Made by a program: the position numbers and the translations under genes | The notes under the pieces: model-generated | What the model saw: only the letters and a program-made list of their open reading frames with translations | What the model was told of the DNA's origin: nothing | The model's database searches: none | In this document: one piece after another, positions 33,697 through 43,107 of the stretch | How positions within the stretch are numbered: the first letter of the stretch is position 1 | Layout of the letters: every line of letters starts with the position of its first letter | From: CAVUOA01 sp963742955 | GTDB taxonomy: Bacteria; Bacteroidota; Ignavibacteria; Tepidaquicellales; OLB5 | Length of the DNA stretch: 64,000 nt | Direction of reading: 5' to 3' | Assembly: GCA_963742955.1 (NCBI GenBank) | Contig: CAVUOA010000012.1 | Coordinates: forward strand, 62,001-126,000

Positions 33697-34793
33697 ATTT
33701 TATTATCTTGTTTTTCTTGTAATGGGACTTTTACAACTATCTGGGTTCCTCCTTCAGGAGCATTCTTAATCTCAAAGTGTCCCCCTAAAGTATTTGTGCG
33801 TTCAGTCATACCTACTATTCCGAGTGAATAATTCTTGGTCATATAATCTTTCGGTAAACCAATTCCATTATCTCTTATTATCATTTGCAGTTCTCGGGGT
33901 TCTGAATTAAGGATTTTAATACAAACATAATCTGCTTCAGCGTGTCTAGAGATATTGGTCAGCGCCTCCTGGAAAATCCTGAACATAGCGGTGGATGTAT
34001 ATCCATTCAGCTTGAATTCTTCTTCGGGTTTTATAAAATCATACTTAATTCCGGTTTTCTTCTGGTATTCTTTAATCTGCCACTCCACTGCCGGTATTAA
34101 ACCCAGCTCATCAAGGAGTCTTGGCCTGAGCCTTGTTGAAATTTTTCTTACGGTTTTAATAGTGTCGTCGACAGTTCCGGATATGTTTAGCAGACCTTCC
34201 ACTATAGAAGAGTCATTCGAGTATCTCTTAGCCAGCCATGCAGCATCTATTTTAATAGCTGTCAGTGCCTGCCCCAATTCATCATGTATTTCACGAGCAA
34301 TTACCGCATTTTCCTCTTCTTTTATTGTTTGTATTCTTGTTGTCAGCAAACGGAGCTTTTCGGTAATTGCTTTTAATTCATCTTCAGCTTTTTCCCGCTC
34401 CAGAATTTCGGATGATAACGCTGCTGTTCGTTCTTTTACTTTTTCTTCCAGTTTGGTGTTCGATTTTTTCAGCAGGCTAATAAGATACACTACGATTATA
34501 AAGAAACCGAATCTGACCAGCGCATTCCAAAATTGCACTATATCCGAACTGAGGTGTTTACCTGCCAATTTATCTACCAATAACCATACAATTGATGACA
34601 GAAGAGCCAGATAAATGCCGTATGTCTTATTTGTACTCCAGACAAGAAAAGTTATAGGTATCAGGTAGAATATGGAGAATGATATTTCATACCCCGTCAG
34701 GTAATCCAGAAGACCCATGATGAAAACAACCAAAACAGCAACGGTGACTTTTCCCGTTATGCCAAGCCTATTTAATATTTCTCCATACTGCAA
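33693..34793 (-). CDS. NarX/DegS-type membrane sensor histidine kinase
   Basis: The 366 residues start with four hydrophobic helices (about 15-115) and little periplasmic loop, so the signal is probably sensed in or near the membrane. A coiled coil (KLEEKVKERTAALSSEILEREKAEDELKAI) leads to a HisKA_3 domain with AREIHDELGQALTAIK and a HATPase domain (FQEALTNISRHA, RDNGIGLP, LGIVGMTER, GGTQI). It is cotranscribed with the response regulator immediately downstream and may also phosphorylate the second paralogue. Confidence 0.9.
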   Translation of the reverse strand: MQYGEILNRLGITGKVTVAVLVVFIMGLLDYLTGYEISFSIFYLIPITFLVWSTNKTYGIYLALLSSIVWLLVDKLAGKHLSSDIVQFWNALVRFGFFIIVVYLISLLKKSNTKLEEKVKERTAALSSEILEREKAEDELKAITEKLRLLTTRIQTIKEEENAVIAREIHDELGQALTAIKIDAAWLAKRYSNDSSIVEGLLNISGTVDDTIKTVRKISTRLRPRLLDELGLIPAVEWQIKEYQKKTGIKYDFIKPEEEFKLNGYTSTAMFRIFQEALTNISRHAEADYVCIKILNSEPRELQMIIRDNGIGLPKDYMTKNYSLGIVGMTERTNTLGGHFEIKNAPEGGTQIVVKVPLQEKQDNKI

Positions 34794-35183
34794 ACTACTC
34801 CAATATACTAAGCTTTATAAAAAAGAATAATACAGAAATTTCCGGAAGTATATGTTTTAATGAGACATATTGAGGTACCTGAATATATACTATTTTATTA
34901 GAGTTTCTATTATAACACATTATTTTTCAATAGTTTAAATTATTATTTTCACATAATATCATATGCAAAATTAGAAACTCAACACAATAATTTATTTTAG
35001 ATGAAAGGGTGAACAAAGCTCACTTTTCAAAAAGTACAGGGGCAGATTCTTCAGTTGATGTAGGAAATTTTGATTTTTGTAAAAAGATAATAACTTTTTT
35101 TTACGCTTTCAATATTCATAAATAATTAATAAAATCTTAATTATTGAATACGCCGGTTTTATAAAACTAAAATAATTAAAAAG
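34794..35183. other. Divergent intergenic region, kinase versus M55 peptidase
   Basis: This is 390 bp of AT-rich sequence with no convincing gene. It separates two divergent transcripts and must hold both promoters. The only recognisable item is a TGTAGGAA core at 35059-35066, shared with the paired 29-bp elements next to the response regulators. Confidence 0.6.
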
Positions 35184-36023
35184 ATGAAAGTATACATTTC
35201 GCTCGATATGGAAGGTATTGCAGGTACCCATTCGTGGACACAGGAAGATAATAATAGGTTAGAAGTTCGTAAATGTATGGCGCAGCAAATAGAATGGATT
35301 GTTGAAGGTATCCGTTCCAGTAATAAGAATAAATCAATCGAAGAAATAGCAGTTGCTGATTCCCACTCTGCCGGTGACAGCATTTTATACGAAATTACAG
35401 CGATTGATGACAGGCTGCATTTAATTTCCGGTTTTCCAAGACCTAAATATATGATGCCGGCATTTGACGGCTCGTACGGAATAGTTTTTTTTGCCGGTTA
35501 TCACGGTGGTATAGGTACACTGCATTCTAATATGGACCATAGTTACTCACCCAGATTTCACAGGATTTGGATTCAGGATAAGCCTATGAACGAGAGCCTG
35601 ATAAATGCTGCCTATGCAGGATATCACAAAGTGCCTGTGGGTCTGGTGATAGGCGACGATGCTCTATATAACCAGCTAATGGCAAGTGATGCATTGCACT
35701 GGGTAAAGTATGTTACAACTAAATATTCTTTAAGCAGGTTTGCCGTAAAAAACAAACCGATGAATGTTGTTAAACGCGAAACTATTGAAGCTGTTAAGTC
35801 AGTTCTCAATTCGGATATCAATAAAATCCCTTTATACCGGTTTAAACCTCCTATAAAGCTTAAAATTGAGCTTCAGACTGCATCAATGGCTGATGTAATT
35901 TCTCTTATTCCGGGTGTTAACAGAATAGATGGTGTTACTATTGAGTTCATACATGACAATTACTGTGAAGTTTTTGATGCAATAGACGGATTCGCAGAGC
36001 TTGCACGAACTGTAAAATGGTAA
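35184..36023 (+). CDS. M55-family D-aminopeptidase-like protein (DppA type)
   Basis: This 279-residue cytoplasmic protein has the M55 signature SLDMEG at residues 6-11, whose Asp8 and Glu10 are zinc ligands in DppA. Other family hallmarks are VADSHSAGD, FAGYHGGIGTLHSNMDHSYS and PVGLVIGDDAL. M55 enzymes are self-compartmentalising zinc aminopeptidases that release D-alanine and similar residues from peptides. It is a single-gene unit with its own terminator, and no dipeptide transporter is next to it. Confidence 0.85.
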   Translation: MKVYISLDMEGIAGTHSWTQEDNNRLEVRKCMAQQIEWIVEGIRSSNKNKSIEEIAVADSHSAGDSILYEITAIDDRLHLISGFPRPKYMMPAFDGSYGIVFFAGYHGGIGTLHSNMDHSYSPRFHRIWIQDKPMNESLINAAYAGYHKVPVGLVIGDDALYNQLMASDALHWVKYVTTKYSLSRFAVKNKPMNVVKRETIEAVKSVLNSDINKIPLYRFKPPIKLKIELQTASMADVISLIPGVNRIDGVTIEFIHDNYCEVFDAIDGFAELARTVKW

Positions 36024-36028
36024 AAATA

Positions 36029-36058
36029 AAAACCCCGTTTTTTAGAACGGGGTTTTTA
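36029..36058. terminator. Bidirectional Rho-independent terminator
   Basis: AAAACCCCGTT and AACGGGGTTTT form an 11-bp stem with a 6-nt loop, flanked by A and T runs. It serves the M55 gene on the plus strand and the convergent T9SS gene on the minus strand. Confidence 0.9.
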
Positions 36059-36074
36059 GTTAATAATATATATT

Positions 36075-37565
36075 TTATTTCAGTATAACCATCTTCTTCT
36101 GGTTTACGAAAGTGCCTGCTTCAATCTTATAGAAGTAAACACCGCTTGCCATATTTGCAGATGAGAACGAAATCTCATGATAGCCTGCGCTCATATATTC
36201 ATTAATCAATACATTAACTTCACGTCCTGTTATATCATAAATAATCATTCTTACAAAGGCATTTCTCGGTAAGTCATATTTAATAGTTGTTGTTGGGTTA
36301 AACGGGTTTGGATAATTCTGATGCAGTGCATAGTCTACAGGAATCTTTTCGTTCTGAGCAACTATTACCGGTGTTACAAGAGCGAAGTTGCTGACTGCGC
36401 TTATTCTCGGATTGCAGAAAGCATCAACAGCTTTTACCCAGAAATAATAGGGAGTACCGTTTGTTAAACCTGTTGCCGTATATGTTGTCTCAGGCTGGTT
36501 TGTGCTGTCAATAAGAACTGCGCTACCCGGGTTGTTTGTAGTGTTTCTTAAAATGTAATATTTGGCTACATCAAATTCAATATTCTTGTTCCACTGCAAA
36601 AATGCCTGCTGGTTTCCAGCTGAACCTGTAAGGTTAGTTGGTGCAGCCGGAGTAACAGTATCAGCTGCAAGTCCGTGTGTTGTAGTAGGGGCAGGGCTAA
36701 CAGGGGCTGCCGGCGCGTAATACAGAAAATCAGGTATTCCGTAGTGTAAACCTGTAAGAATTGTTGTCGGGAATGTGTTTTGTGTACAGCTATTGCAGTA
36801 TCTCATATCTCCAAAAGTCAAGTGAGGTGCAACTGTTGTTGGTGCGCCGTAATAATACATATCACCGGTACCGTTGTAAAGTTCAATAATGTACTGCTGT
36901 CCTCCGTTTAGCCAAAGAGGCTGAGTTAATGCATTGTAATTGTAAACCCCGGGTGTCCCGGCATCTACTTGTATTTGCTGAATAATTGCTTGCGAAGTAA
37001 AATCAAATAATGTCACATATCTTTGAGTTGCATTGGGAATCTTTTTGCCGAAGTGTGTTACAAGAATCGGCTGGTTTGTGGTGAACCTGAATCCTCTTTG
37101 GCAATTGGAAACAGTGTTTGTGCTCGGTACCGTTACGCTATCTGTAGAGGAGAAGGGTCCGATAAATGTATTTAGCGTACTGGCTGCAGAAGCGCCTGCA
37201 TTGCCAAAGAACATATAAAAAGTAACAGAGCTGTTTGCTGCAACTGAAGGAACTTTAACCCATACTCTCGTAGTATCTGTATTTAAGTATCCTTCAATCC
37301 AGTAATCATATAAAATAGAGCCGCTGCAGTCTGAACCGAACCTGATATCGTTCCCGTTCGATTGCATCAGTCCCATGCCAATTAGTACCTGCGAATTAAA
37401 AACTACCGGTACCTGGTAATTTGTCATCGCCGAACTGGAGTTGTTTTGTACTGTAACAGACATCTCTGCCATCCAGTTGGGCAGCTGTGCGTTTACGGTT
37501 GATGTGATGATAAAAAAGGAAATGAAAATTGTAAGAAGCGGAAAAACGAGTAGTTTGTTTTTCAT
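36075..37565 (-). CDS. DUF2341/FN3 protein with T9SS sorting domain
   Basis: I chose the ATG at 37565 (MKNKLLVFPLLTIFISFF), preceded by AAGGAGA, rather than the longer upstream frame, because it gives a proper signal peptide. The 496 residues contain a DUF2341 domain (about 30-140; TNYQVPVVFNSQVL, IRFGSDCSGSILYDYWIEG, YMFFGNAG), a galactose-binding-like middle part, an FN3 domain (about 305-400; PAAPTNLTGSAGNQQAFLQW) and a T9SS sorting domain (LHQNYPNPFNPTTTIKY to KKMVILK). DUF2341 is frequent in secreted, possibly glycan-binding proteins. The sorting domain has no palindrome insertion. Confidence 0.85.
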   Translation of the reverse strand: MKNKLLVFPLLTIFISFFIITSTVNAQLPNWMAEMSVTVQNNSSSAMTNYQVPVVFNSQVLIGMGLMQSNGNDIRFGSDCSGSILYDYWIEGYLNTDTTRVWVKVPSVAANSSVTFYMFFGNAGASAASTLNTFIGPFSSTDSVTVPSTNTVSNCQRGFRFTTNQPILVTHFGKKIPNATQRYVTLFDFTSQAIIQQIQVDAGTPGVYNYNALTQPLWLNGGQQYIIELYNGTGDMYYYGAPTTVAPHLTFGDMRYCNSCTQNTFPTTILTGLHYGIPDFLYYAPAAPVSPAPTTTHGLAADTVTPAAPTNLTGSAGNQQAFLQWNKNIEFDVAKYYILRNTTNNPGSAVLIDSTNQPETTYTATGLTNGTPYYFWVKAVDAFCNPRISAVSNFALVTPVIVAQNEKIPVDYALHQNYPNPFNPTTTIKYDLPRNAFVRMIIYDITGREVNVLINEYMSAGYHEISFSSANMASGVYFYKIEAGTFVNQKKMVILK

Positions 37566-37893
37566 AACGATTTTCTCCTTAAAGTTCGTAAAAAAAGTTT
37601 TGTAAATTTTTAACGCTAAAAGAAAATCAATATTGATTAGCCTATAAAAATAATTTAATAAAAAAATCAATAAAACAATACAGCTAAAAACTACCCTTAA
37701 CATAGAAATCGCGTTTATGACAGCAAGTATTAAAAACAGAGGAGAAACAGCTTTTTTTGAAAGTTTTAACGGAATATGGTTCTTTAAACTTTTACTGCAG
37801 TTTATCAAAATTAGCAATTTGAAACCAAAATTATTTTTAATTCGTTTTAAATATTGACAAAAATATAAATTATTAAGTGCAGTTTATTGTACC
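37566..37893. other. Divergent intergenic region without a gene
   Basis: This is 328 bp of AT-rich sequence between the DUF2341 gene and a small secreted protein. The frame of the DUF2341 gene stays open through it up to 37817, but the extension is Lys/Ile/Leu-rich without domain features, so it is treated as non-coding. No motif was recognised besides the AAGGAGA ribosome site at its left end. Confidence 0.5.
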
Positions 37894-38280
37894 ATGAACG
37901 GATATAAAATAATCTTTCTGATTTTGTTGTTTTACCTGGTTGGGCATTCTATCCAGGGTGCGGCTTTAACAGTAAAACCTGATAAAAAGTCAGGTTATTA
38001 TTCAAATGTATTAAATCAAGATTTAAATCCAGCATTTCATTTAAAAAGTGATTTTATATCGTGCTGCAACGAGATAAGAGGTATTTCAAGCTCTAACCAG
38101 TTTCTGAATCTAAATGAAGAGCTGAATTTTGAAATCTCTTCCAAGAAATCTCAGGTTATATCTTATAACATGTTCAAAGATTACCGCCATGTGGATGCCG
38201 ATTTGGTTTCCGGCAGAAGACTGGAACGTAAACAATACTGTTCAGACATCCCTACGTTAATTTCATCTCTTTTAATCTAA
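37894..38280 (+). CDS. Small secreted hypothetical protein
   Basis: This 128-residue protein has a signal peptide (MNGYKIIFLILLFYLVGHSIQG). The mature part is polar with a Cys pair (FISCCNEIRG) and a third cysteine near the end (KQYCSDIP). I do not recognise a family. It lies 99 bp upstream of a Met/His-rich exported protein on the same strand and may belong to the same metal-related cluster. The call rests mostly on the signal peptide. Confidence 0.5.
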   Translation: MNGYKIIFLILLFYLVGHSIQGAALTVKPDKKSGYYSNVLNQDLNPAFHLKSDFISCCNEIRGISSSNQFLNLNEELNFEISSKKSQVISYNMFKDYRHVDADLVSGRRLERKQYCSDIPTLISSLLI

Positions 38281-38379
38281 AGAAATTTGCTTCACAAAGA
38301 CACGGTTCCGGCGGTGTTTATATACACATACGGATACCTAAATAATTTAATTTATTTTAAAATCAAATTAAATAGAAAA

Positions 38380-38934
38380 ATGAAAGCGAAATTAATTATA
38401 ATGAGCTTTGCACTTTTAATAGTGTTCGGCTCAGTTTTTAATCATGTTAATGCACAGGATAAAAATAACGTGCTTAAAGATTCTAAGCAAAGGTTAGAAA
38501 TATTTAAATCAATTGCTAATAACCAGCAATATATGACCGAATTTATGAATGAAATGAAAGAAAATCAGCCGGGACTTGATATGATGGTTGGAGACATCAT
38601 GAATATTTCCAAAAAAGATAATGACGTTGGTGTCAGAATCGGAAACATGATGATGAATGACCCCCAGTATATGAACCTGATTATGTCTCAAATGATTAAC
38701 AGGGCAAATAATGATGAATCAACCGGAAAGAATATGTTCAGTATGATTAAGACGCATGACCACCTCTATGGAATGATGGAGGGCATGATGAACGGTAATA
38801 ATATGGGTTCAAACCATATGGGACATAATGTTACGCATAGCAGCAGTCACGGTAATATGATGAACCACGGCCGCGGAATGAGCAACGGGAGCAGCAGCAG
38901 TATGGCTCATGGGGCTGAACGTTTGAGCCGCTAA
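38380..38934 (+). CDS. Met/His-rich exported protein, probably metal-binding
   Basis: The ATG at 38380 (MKAKLIIMSFALLIVFGSVFNHVNAQ) gives a clear signal peptide and a 184-residue protein. The mature part is helical and remarkably rich in methionine. Pairs and triplets such as MMVGDIM and MMMNDPQYM, followed by HDHLYGMMEGMMNG, and the C-terminal third (SNHMGHNVTHSSSHGNMMNHGRG) resemble copper- or silver-binding periplasmic proteins. It precedes a SHOCT-domain membrane protein by 39 bp. A heavy-metal P-type ATPase sits at the right edge of the window. Confidence 0.7.
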   Translation: MKAKLIIMSFALLIVFGSVFNHVNAQDKNNVLKDSKQRLEIFKSIANNQQYMTEFMNEMKENQPGLDMMVGDIMNISKKDNDVGVRIGNMMMNDPQYMNLIMSQMINRANNDESTGKNMFSMIKTHDHLYGMMEGMMNGNNMGSNHMGHNVTHSSSHGNMMNHGRGMSNGSSSSMAHGAERLSR

Positions 38935-38973
38935 AGATTAAATGTATTAATTTATTTGAAGAAAGGATTAGAC

Positions 38974-39204
38974 ATGATGCACTGGATGGACGGAGGATAT
39001 TATATGGGTTACGGCTGGATTTTTTGGCTGGTTCTGATTGGAGTACTCGTTTGGGCTATTATAACAATAGTAAACAAGAACCAGGGAAGAATACAAAATA
39101 GCCAGCCTGTTGAATCTGCAGCTGATATTTTAAAGAAACGTTTTGCAAAAGGTGAAATAACCAAGGAGCAGTATGCAGAAATGAATAATACATTAAGAGA
39201 ATAA
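38974..39204 (+). CDS. Small membrane protein with SHOCT domain
   Basis: Starting at the ATG at 38974, with AAGGA upstream, the protein has 76 residues: a short Met/Gly/Tyr-rich N-terminus (MMHWMDGGYYMGYG), one transmembrane helix (WIFWLVLIGVLVWAIITIV) and a C-terminal SHOCT motif (ADILKKRFAKGEITKEQYAEM). A TTG six codons upstream is a less likely start. SHOCT proteins are short oligomerising membrane or export-associated proteins, common beside copper-resistance genes. It is probably cotranscribed with the Met/His-rich gene. Confidence 0.8.
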   Translation: MMHWMDGGYYMGYGWIFWLVLIGVLVWAIITIVNKNQGRIQNSQPVESAADILKKRFAKGEITKEQYAEMNNTLRE

Positions 39205-39221
39205 ATTAAATGTAATTATAC

Positions 39222-39262
39222 CATTCCCGGTCAATAAAGGTATTCTCCGGGAATGTTTTCTT
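39222..39262 (+). terminator. Terminator after the SHOCT gene
   Basis: CATTCCCGG and CCGGGAATG form a 9-bp stem with a 16-nt loop, followed on the plus strand by TTTTCTTTT. It separates this cluster from the convergent FAD reductase gene. Confidence 0.75.
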
Positions 39263-40441
39263 TTATCCTTTTATTTTTCCTTTCAGTTCTACGGGTGTGA
39301 ACGTTTGGTTTGAGCCGATAAGCTCTCTTGCTTCACCGATTTTACCCCAAACATCCCACAGTAATACACCTTTGACTTTCCCCTGATTGAGGTAATAAAC
39401 AATTCCTTTTTTATAAGGTGTAACCCAATCACTTACCGTTTCATATGTTGAATTCAGTTCGCCTATAGCTTCATACCCGAGTTCAAACATATCAGAATAA
39501 AAAAACGGCAGGTAACTATATGGTTCTTGTATCCCGGCCATATTAAGACCGGCTTGCCTGCCCATTTTATCTGCGTTATCTGCGTGTTCTACCCTTATTC
39601 TTTTATCAAGAACCGGGTTATAGAAATTTGCTGCATCCCCGGCAGCATAGATATCTTCAATGTTTGTTTTCAAAAATTCATCAGTAACTATTCCGTTATC
39701 AATATGTATACCTGTTTCTTTTGCAAGCGATGTTTCCGGTCTTATTCCGATACCGCCTACAACTGTATCAGTGCGGAGTTCTTTACCTGAAGATGTTGTT
39801 AAAACTAACTCATCACCCCTGTTTTCTATACCCAGAGCAGATTCTCCTGATTTAATTATTACTCCTTTTTCTTTATAAATACCGGTTACGTATTCAGCTA
39901 AATCCTTAGGAAAAACCCGTTCACCAATCAATTGTTCAGGAAAAATCATTGTAACCTGCCTGCCGTTCATTGCCAGCGCAGCTGCTATTTCTGTACCTAT
40001 AAAGCCGCCGCCGATTACAATAAAATTTTTCTTAGTTTTTGAAAGTATTCTCAAATTTTCATAATCTTTTAATGTCCGGTAGTATAGAATACGTTCCTCG
40101 CCAAAAGGCAGCTTAATTACTTTTCCTCCGGTTGCAAGCAAAAGTTTATCATATTTATAATTGTTGTTCTTATTGTCAATCACTGTTTTTTCAACCGGAT
40201 TAATGGACTTAATTTCTGTTTCGAGATATATATCTGTATTTAGTGAATCTGTTCCGCGAAAGATTTTCTCTACCTCAGTTCCTTTCCAAAGGTCTTTTGT
40301 TAACGGCGGCCGGTTATAGGGGAGATGTGACTCGGCGCTGAACATTGCAATTGTTCCGTCCTTATCAATTTCCCGTATACCCTTTACAGCAGAGTCTCCG
40401 GTCATACCTCCGCCGATTATAATATATTTGTAAATCTTCAT
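39263..40441 (-). CDS. FAD-dependent NAD(P)H oxidoreductase (ferredoxin-reductase/AIF-like)
   Basis: The 392 residues include an FAD-binding start (IIIGGGMTGDSAVKGI), PYNRPPLTK, an NAD(P)-binding motif (FIVIGGGFIGTEIAAAL) and the second FAD motif (IYAAGDAANF), followed by a C-terminal dimer-like domain (EHADNADKMGRQAG). This order is that of rubredoxin/ferredoxin reductases of the BphA4/AIF group. It is the last gene after the pentose-phosphate operon, 33 bp from the glucosidase gene, so it may use NADPH made there, but the electron acceptor is unknown. Confidence 0.85.
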   Translation of the reverse strand: MKIYKYIIIGGGMTGDSAVKGIREIDKDGTIAMFSAESHLPYNRPPLTKDLWKGTEVEKIFRGTDSLNTDIYLETEIKSINPVEKTVIDNKNNNYKYDKLLLATGGKVIKLPFGEERILYYRTLKDYENLRILSKTKKNFIVIGGGFIGTEIAAALAMNGRQVTMIFPEQLIGERVFPKDLAEYVTGIYKEKGVIIKSGESALGIENRGDELVLTTSSGKELRTDTVVGGIGIRPETSLAKETGIHIDNGIVTDEFLKTNIEDIYAAGDAANFYNPVLDKRIRVEHADNADKMGRQAGLNMAGIQEPYSYLPFFYSDMFELGYEAIGELNSTYETVSDWVTPYKKGIVYYLNQGKVKGVLLWDVWGKIGEARELIGSNQTFTPVELKGKIKG

Positions 40442-40474
40442 ATCTTTGAATTTATGTTATTTTTCTATGATTTA

Positions 40475-42211
40475 TTAATAAAATTTATAATCTCGTTCTA
40501 TAATATCTACTATCAGCGCAGTCCATCCTGTTTGATGAGAAGCGCCGATTCCGCTGCCGTTATCTCCATTAAAGTATTCATAAAATAAGATATAATCATT
40601 GAAGTTAGAATCGTTCTGAAATGTTTGATTATTACCAAAAACTGTTCTTTTATTATTGCTGTCTTTAAGGAAAATTTTTGACAGCCTGTAAGACAGCTCA
40701 TTGCCTATTTCGTGAAGATTCAGGAAATTACCCGAGTTAGTAGGGTATTCAACCTTAAAGTCATCGCCATAGTAAACATGGAATTTCTCAAGTGATTCTA
40801 TCAATAGATAGTTAACAGGAAACCATACGGGACCGCGCCAGTTGGAATTTCCTCCGAATAGTCCGGTTTGCGATTCAGCCGGTTCGTAATCAACGCTAAA
40901 TTTGTTTTCACCCGAATCGTAAACATAAGGATAATCTTTGTGGTATTTTGAAAGAGACCTGACTCCATAATCTGATAAAAATTCCGATTCATCAAGCATT
41001 TTTTTAAGTAAACACTTCATTCTGTGCCCTCTAAGCAGCGAAAATAACCTGCGCTCACCCTTGCCTTCAACATGCCATCTGGAAACAAGGTCAGATAAAT
41101 CTGGTCTGTAGTTCAGAAACCAATCCATTCTCCTTGAAAAATCAGGGCAGTCCTCTAAAATATCAGGCTCAATTATTTCAACAGCGAAAAGCGGAATAAG
41201 ACCAACAATAGATCTTACCTTCAGAGTTATCTGCTTATCATCAGGTGTGTGAAGCACATCATAGAAAAATTCATCATCATCATTCCATAAGTTTATACCT
41301 TTCCCGCCGATATTCGTCATTGCACCGGCGATGTACAAAAAATGCTCAAGGAATTTAGTTGCAGTGCTCTGAAAGACAGAATTTGTTTTTGCCAATTCAA
41401 GTGAAATGCGCATCAGATTTAAAGAGTACATCGCCATCCAGCTTGTGCCGTCAGCCTGCTCCAGATGTTCACCAGGCTGAAGACCGGCGCTTCTGTCGAA
41501 AATAGTTATGTTATCAAGTCCTAAAAAACCTCCCTGAAATATATTTCGCTGGTCAGCATCTTCACGATTAACCCACCAGGTAAAGTTAAGCAGCAGTTTG
41601 AGGAAAATGTTTTCAAGAAATGCTGTATCGCCTTTTTCACCGTGTAAATTTTTGTCGATATTATAAACTTTTAATGCAGCCCATGCGTGCATTGGAGGAT
41701 TTACATCGCTGAAGTTCCATTCATATGCAGGAAGCTGACCGTTGGGGTGCATATACCATTCATGTGTAAGGAGCTTTAACTGTTTCTTAGCTAATGTGCT
41801 GTCAATTTTTGCAAGAGCAATACAATGAAATGCAAGGTCCCATGATGCATACCACGGGTATTCCCATTTATCGGGCATGGAAATGATATCAAAATTATTT
41901 AAATGAAACCATTCATTGTTTCTGCCGGTGAGCCTTTCTTTAGGAGGCGGGGGTTGTGCAGAATCTCCATTAAGCCATTGAGGTATATCGTAATAATAAA
42001 ATTGCTTTGACCATAAAAGTCCTGCATAAGCCTGTCTTTGAATATTCCTGGCGTCATCGTTTTTAATAGCCGCCTGCAGTTCGGTATAAAATTCGTCTGC
42101 TTCGGCTTTTCTATTATTGTAAATATCTTCGAAATCTTCAAATGCAGATGGATTTTCTGCAGATGTTAATCTCAGGCTGATAGAACAAGAACCCTTTCCT
42201 TCAATCTTCAT
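40475..42211 (-). CDS. GH63/MGH1-like glucosidase, C-terminal part (frameshifted)
   Basis: This 578-residue frame carries the (alpha/alpha)6 catalytic barrel of a GH63-like glycoside hydrolase. Typical parts are PQWLNGD, EWFHLNNFDIISMPDKWEYPW, ASWDLAFH, EWNFSDVNPPMHAWA, FFYDVLH and SNWRGPVWFPVNYL. The family includes glucosidases acting on alpha-glucosides such as mannosylglycerate or trehalose-like substrates. The N-terminal domain is in the frame at 42414-43106; the bases between still code in this frame. The full enzyme would have about 880 residues. Confidence 0.75.
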   Translation of the reverse strand: MKIEGKGSCSISLRLTSAENPSAFEDFEDIYNNRKAEADEFYTELQAAIKNDDARNIQRQAYAGLLWSKQFYYYDIPQWLNGDSAQPPPPKERLTGRNNEWFHLNNFDIISMPDKWEYPWYASWDLAFHCIALAKIDSTLAKKQLKLLTHEWYMHPNGQLPAYEWNFSDVNPPMHAWAALKVYNIDKNLHGEKGDTAFLENIFLKLLLNFTWWVNREDADQRNIFQGGFLGLDNITIFDRSAGLQPGEHLEQADGTSWMAMYSLNLMRISLELAKTNSVFQSTATKFLEHFLYIAGAMTNIGGKGINLWNDDDEFFYDVLHTPDDKQITLKVRSIVGLIPLFAVEIIEPDILEDCPDFSRRMDWFLNYRPDLSDLVSRWHVEGKGERRLFSLLRGHRMKCLLKKMLDESEFLSDYGVRSLSKYHKDYPYVYDSGENKFSVDYEPAESQTGLFGGNSNWRGPVWFPVNYLLIESLEKFHVYYGDDFKVEYPTNSGNFLNLHEIGNELSYRLSKIFLKDSNNKRTVFGNNQTFQNDSNFNDYILFYEYFNGDNGSGIGASHQTGWTALIVDIIERDYKFY

Positions 42212-42413
42212 TCTGTAAATTAGCCCTGCTTTGGTTCCTGAATTATCGGGGTTAATAGATTCATTAATGTTGTTAACTACAAAATCATTAATTCCGTCTT
42301 TAAAGTAAACTTCATCATTTTCAGCATCATAAAGTTTCCTGACATTTGTTTCGTTGCCACAAAATGCGTGTTTTGGTTTGCCGTTATAATAAAAATAATA
42401 ATTACCAAACGTT

Positions 42414-43106
42414 TTATGCTCTGCAAGTAAAGCTGAGCTGCTCTGTCGGTTTAATTACGGGTTTATAACTATCATTTTTCCATGACCACGTGTTTCTGAA
42501 CCATAATTGAGGTATTATCGTAAGTTCTTCCGTTTCGTTTCCTCTGTTTACGGCTGTTATTTTGATAAGTATATCGGTTTGAGAGCACTTTGCATACTCA
42601 ATAAATACATCAAAGTATTTGTTTTCATCAAAAATGCCGGTGTCAGTTAATTCATATTCCGGTTCTTTCCTGTTTCTTTTTTTATTTTCTTCAAGAAGCT
42701 CAGAGTAGGGGAATTCGCTTTGAGGGTATTTATACAGCATCTTCATGTATGAGTGGGTTGGTGTGTTATCGATATAATAATAACATTCCTTTACATCTTC
42801 TCCGTGATTACCTTCTTCGTGTGTTAGACCAAATAATCTTTCTTTAATCAGCTTATCTTTTCCGTTCCACAGTCCTATCGAGAAACACAGAATTTGTTCG
42901 TTGTCACATATTCCTCCAATGCCTTCTTCACCCCAGCGGTATGCTTTTGAAACCGCCATGTCATGCGTAGTATATTTCCATGCGCTGCCATCGGGACTGT
43001 AATCTTCTCTTACAGTTCCCCACTGCCTTTCAGTTAAATAAGGGCCCCACTTGTGCCATGAATTGTTTTTGTCATTCTCTGCAAGCCGCACGGATTCTTT
43101 GTTCAT
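42414..43106 (-). CDS. GH63/MGH1-like glucosidase, N-terminal part (frameshifted)
   Basis: This 230-residue frame holds the N-terminal beta-sandwich domain (WHKWGPYLTERQWGTVREDYS, SKAYRWGEEGIGGICD, KERLFGLTHEEGNHGEDVKE, PEYELTDTGIFDE, PQLWFRNTWSW). It ends at a frameshift near 42430-42445; the other frame continues SALLAEHKTFGNYYFYYNG into the catalytic part. Its start directly follows the glucose-6-phosphate isomerase gene (1-bp gap). This suggests the enzyme releases glucose units for the pentose-phosphate pathway encoded upstream. Confidence 0.75.
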   Translation of the reverse strand: MNKESVRLAENDKNNSWHKWGPYLTERQWGTVREDYSPDGSAWKYTTHDMAVSKAYRWGEEGIGGICDNEQILCFSIGLWNGKDKLIKERLFGLTHEEGNHGEDVKECYYYIDNTPTHSYMKMLYKYPQSEFPYSELLEENKKRNRKEPEYELTDTGIFDENKYFDVFIEYAKCSQTDILIKITAVNRGNETEELTIIPQLWFRNTWSWKNDSYKPVIKPTEQLSFTCRA

Positions 43107-43107
43107 T

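Noticed and set aside
33955..34614. 219-codon plus-strand frame
   Set aside because: Antisense to the sensor kinase at 33693-34793. Its Ser/Ile/Phe-rich composition is what the complement of a Lys/Glu-rich gene gives.
41899..42141. 80-codon frame within the glucosidase
   Set aside because: Overlaps the catalytic domain of the glucosidase in another frame, without its own features.
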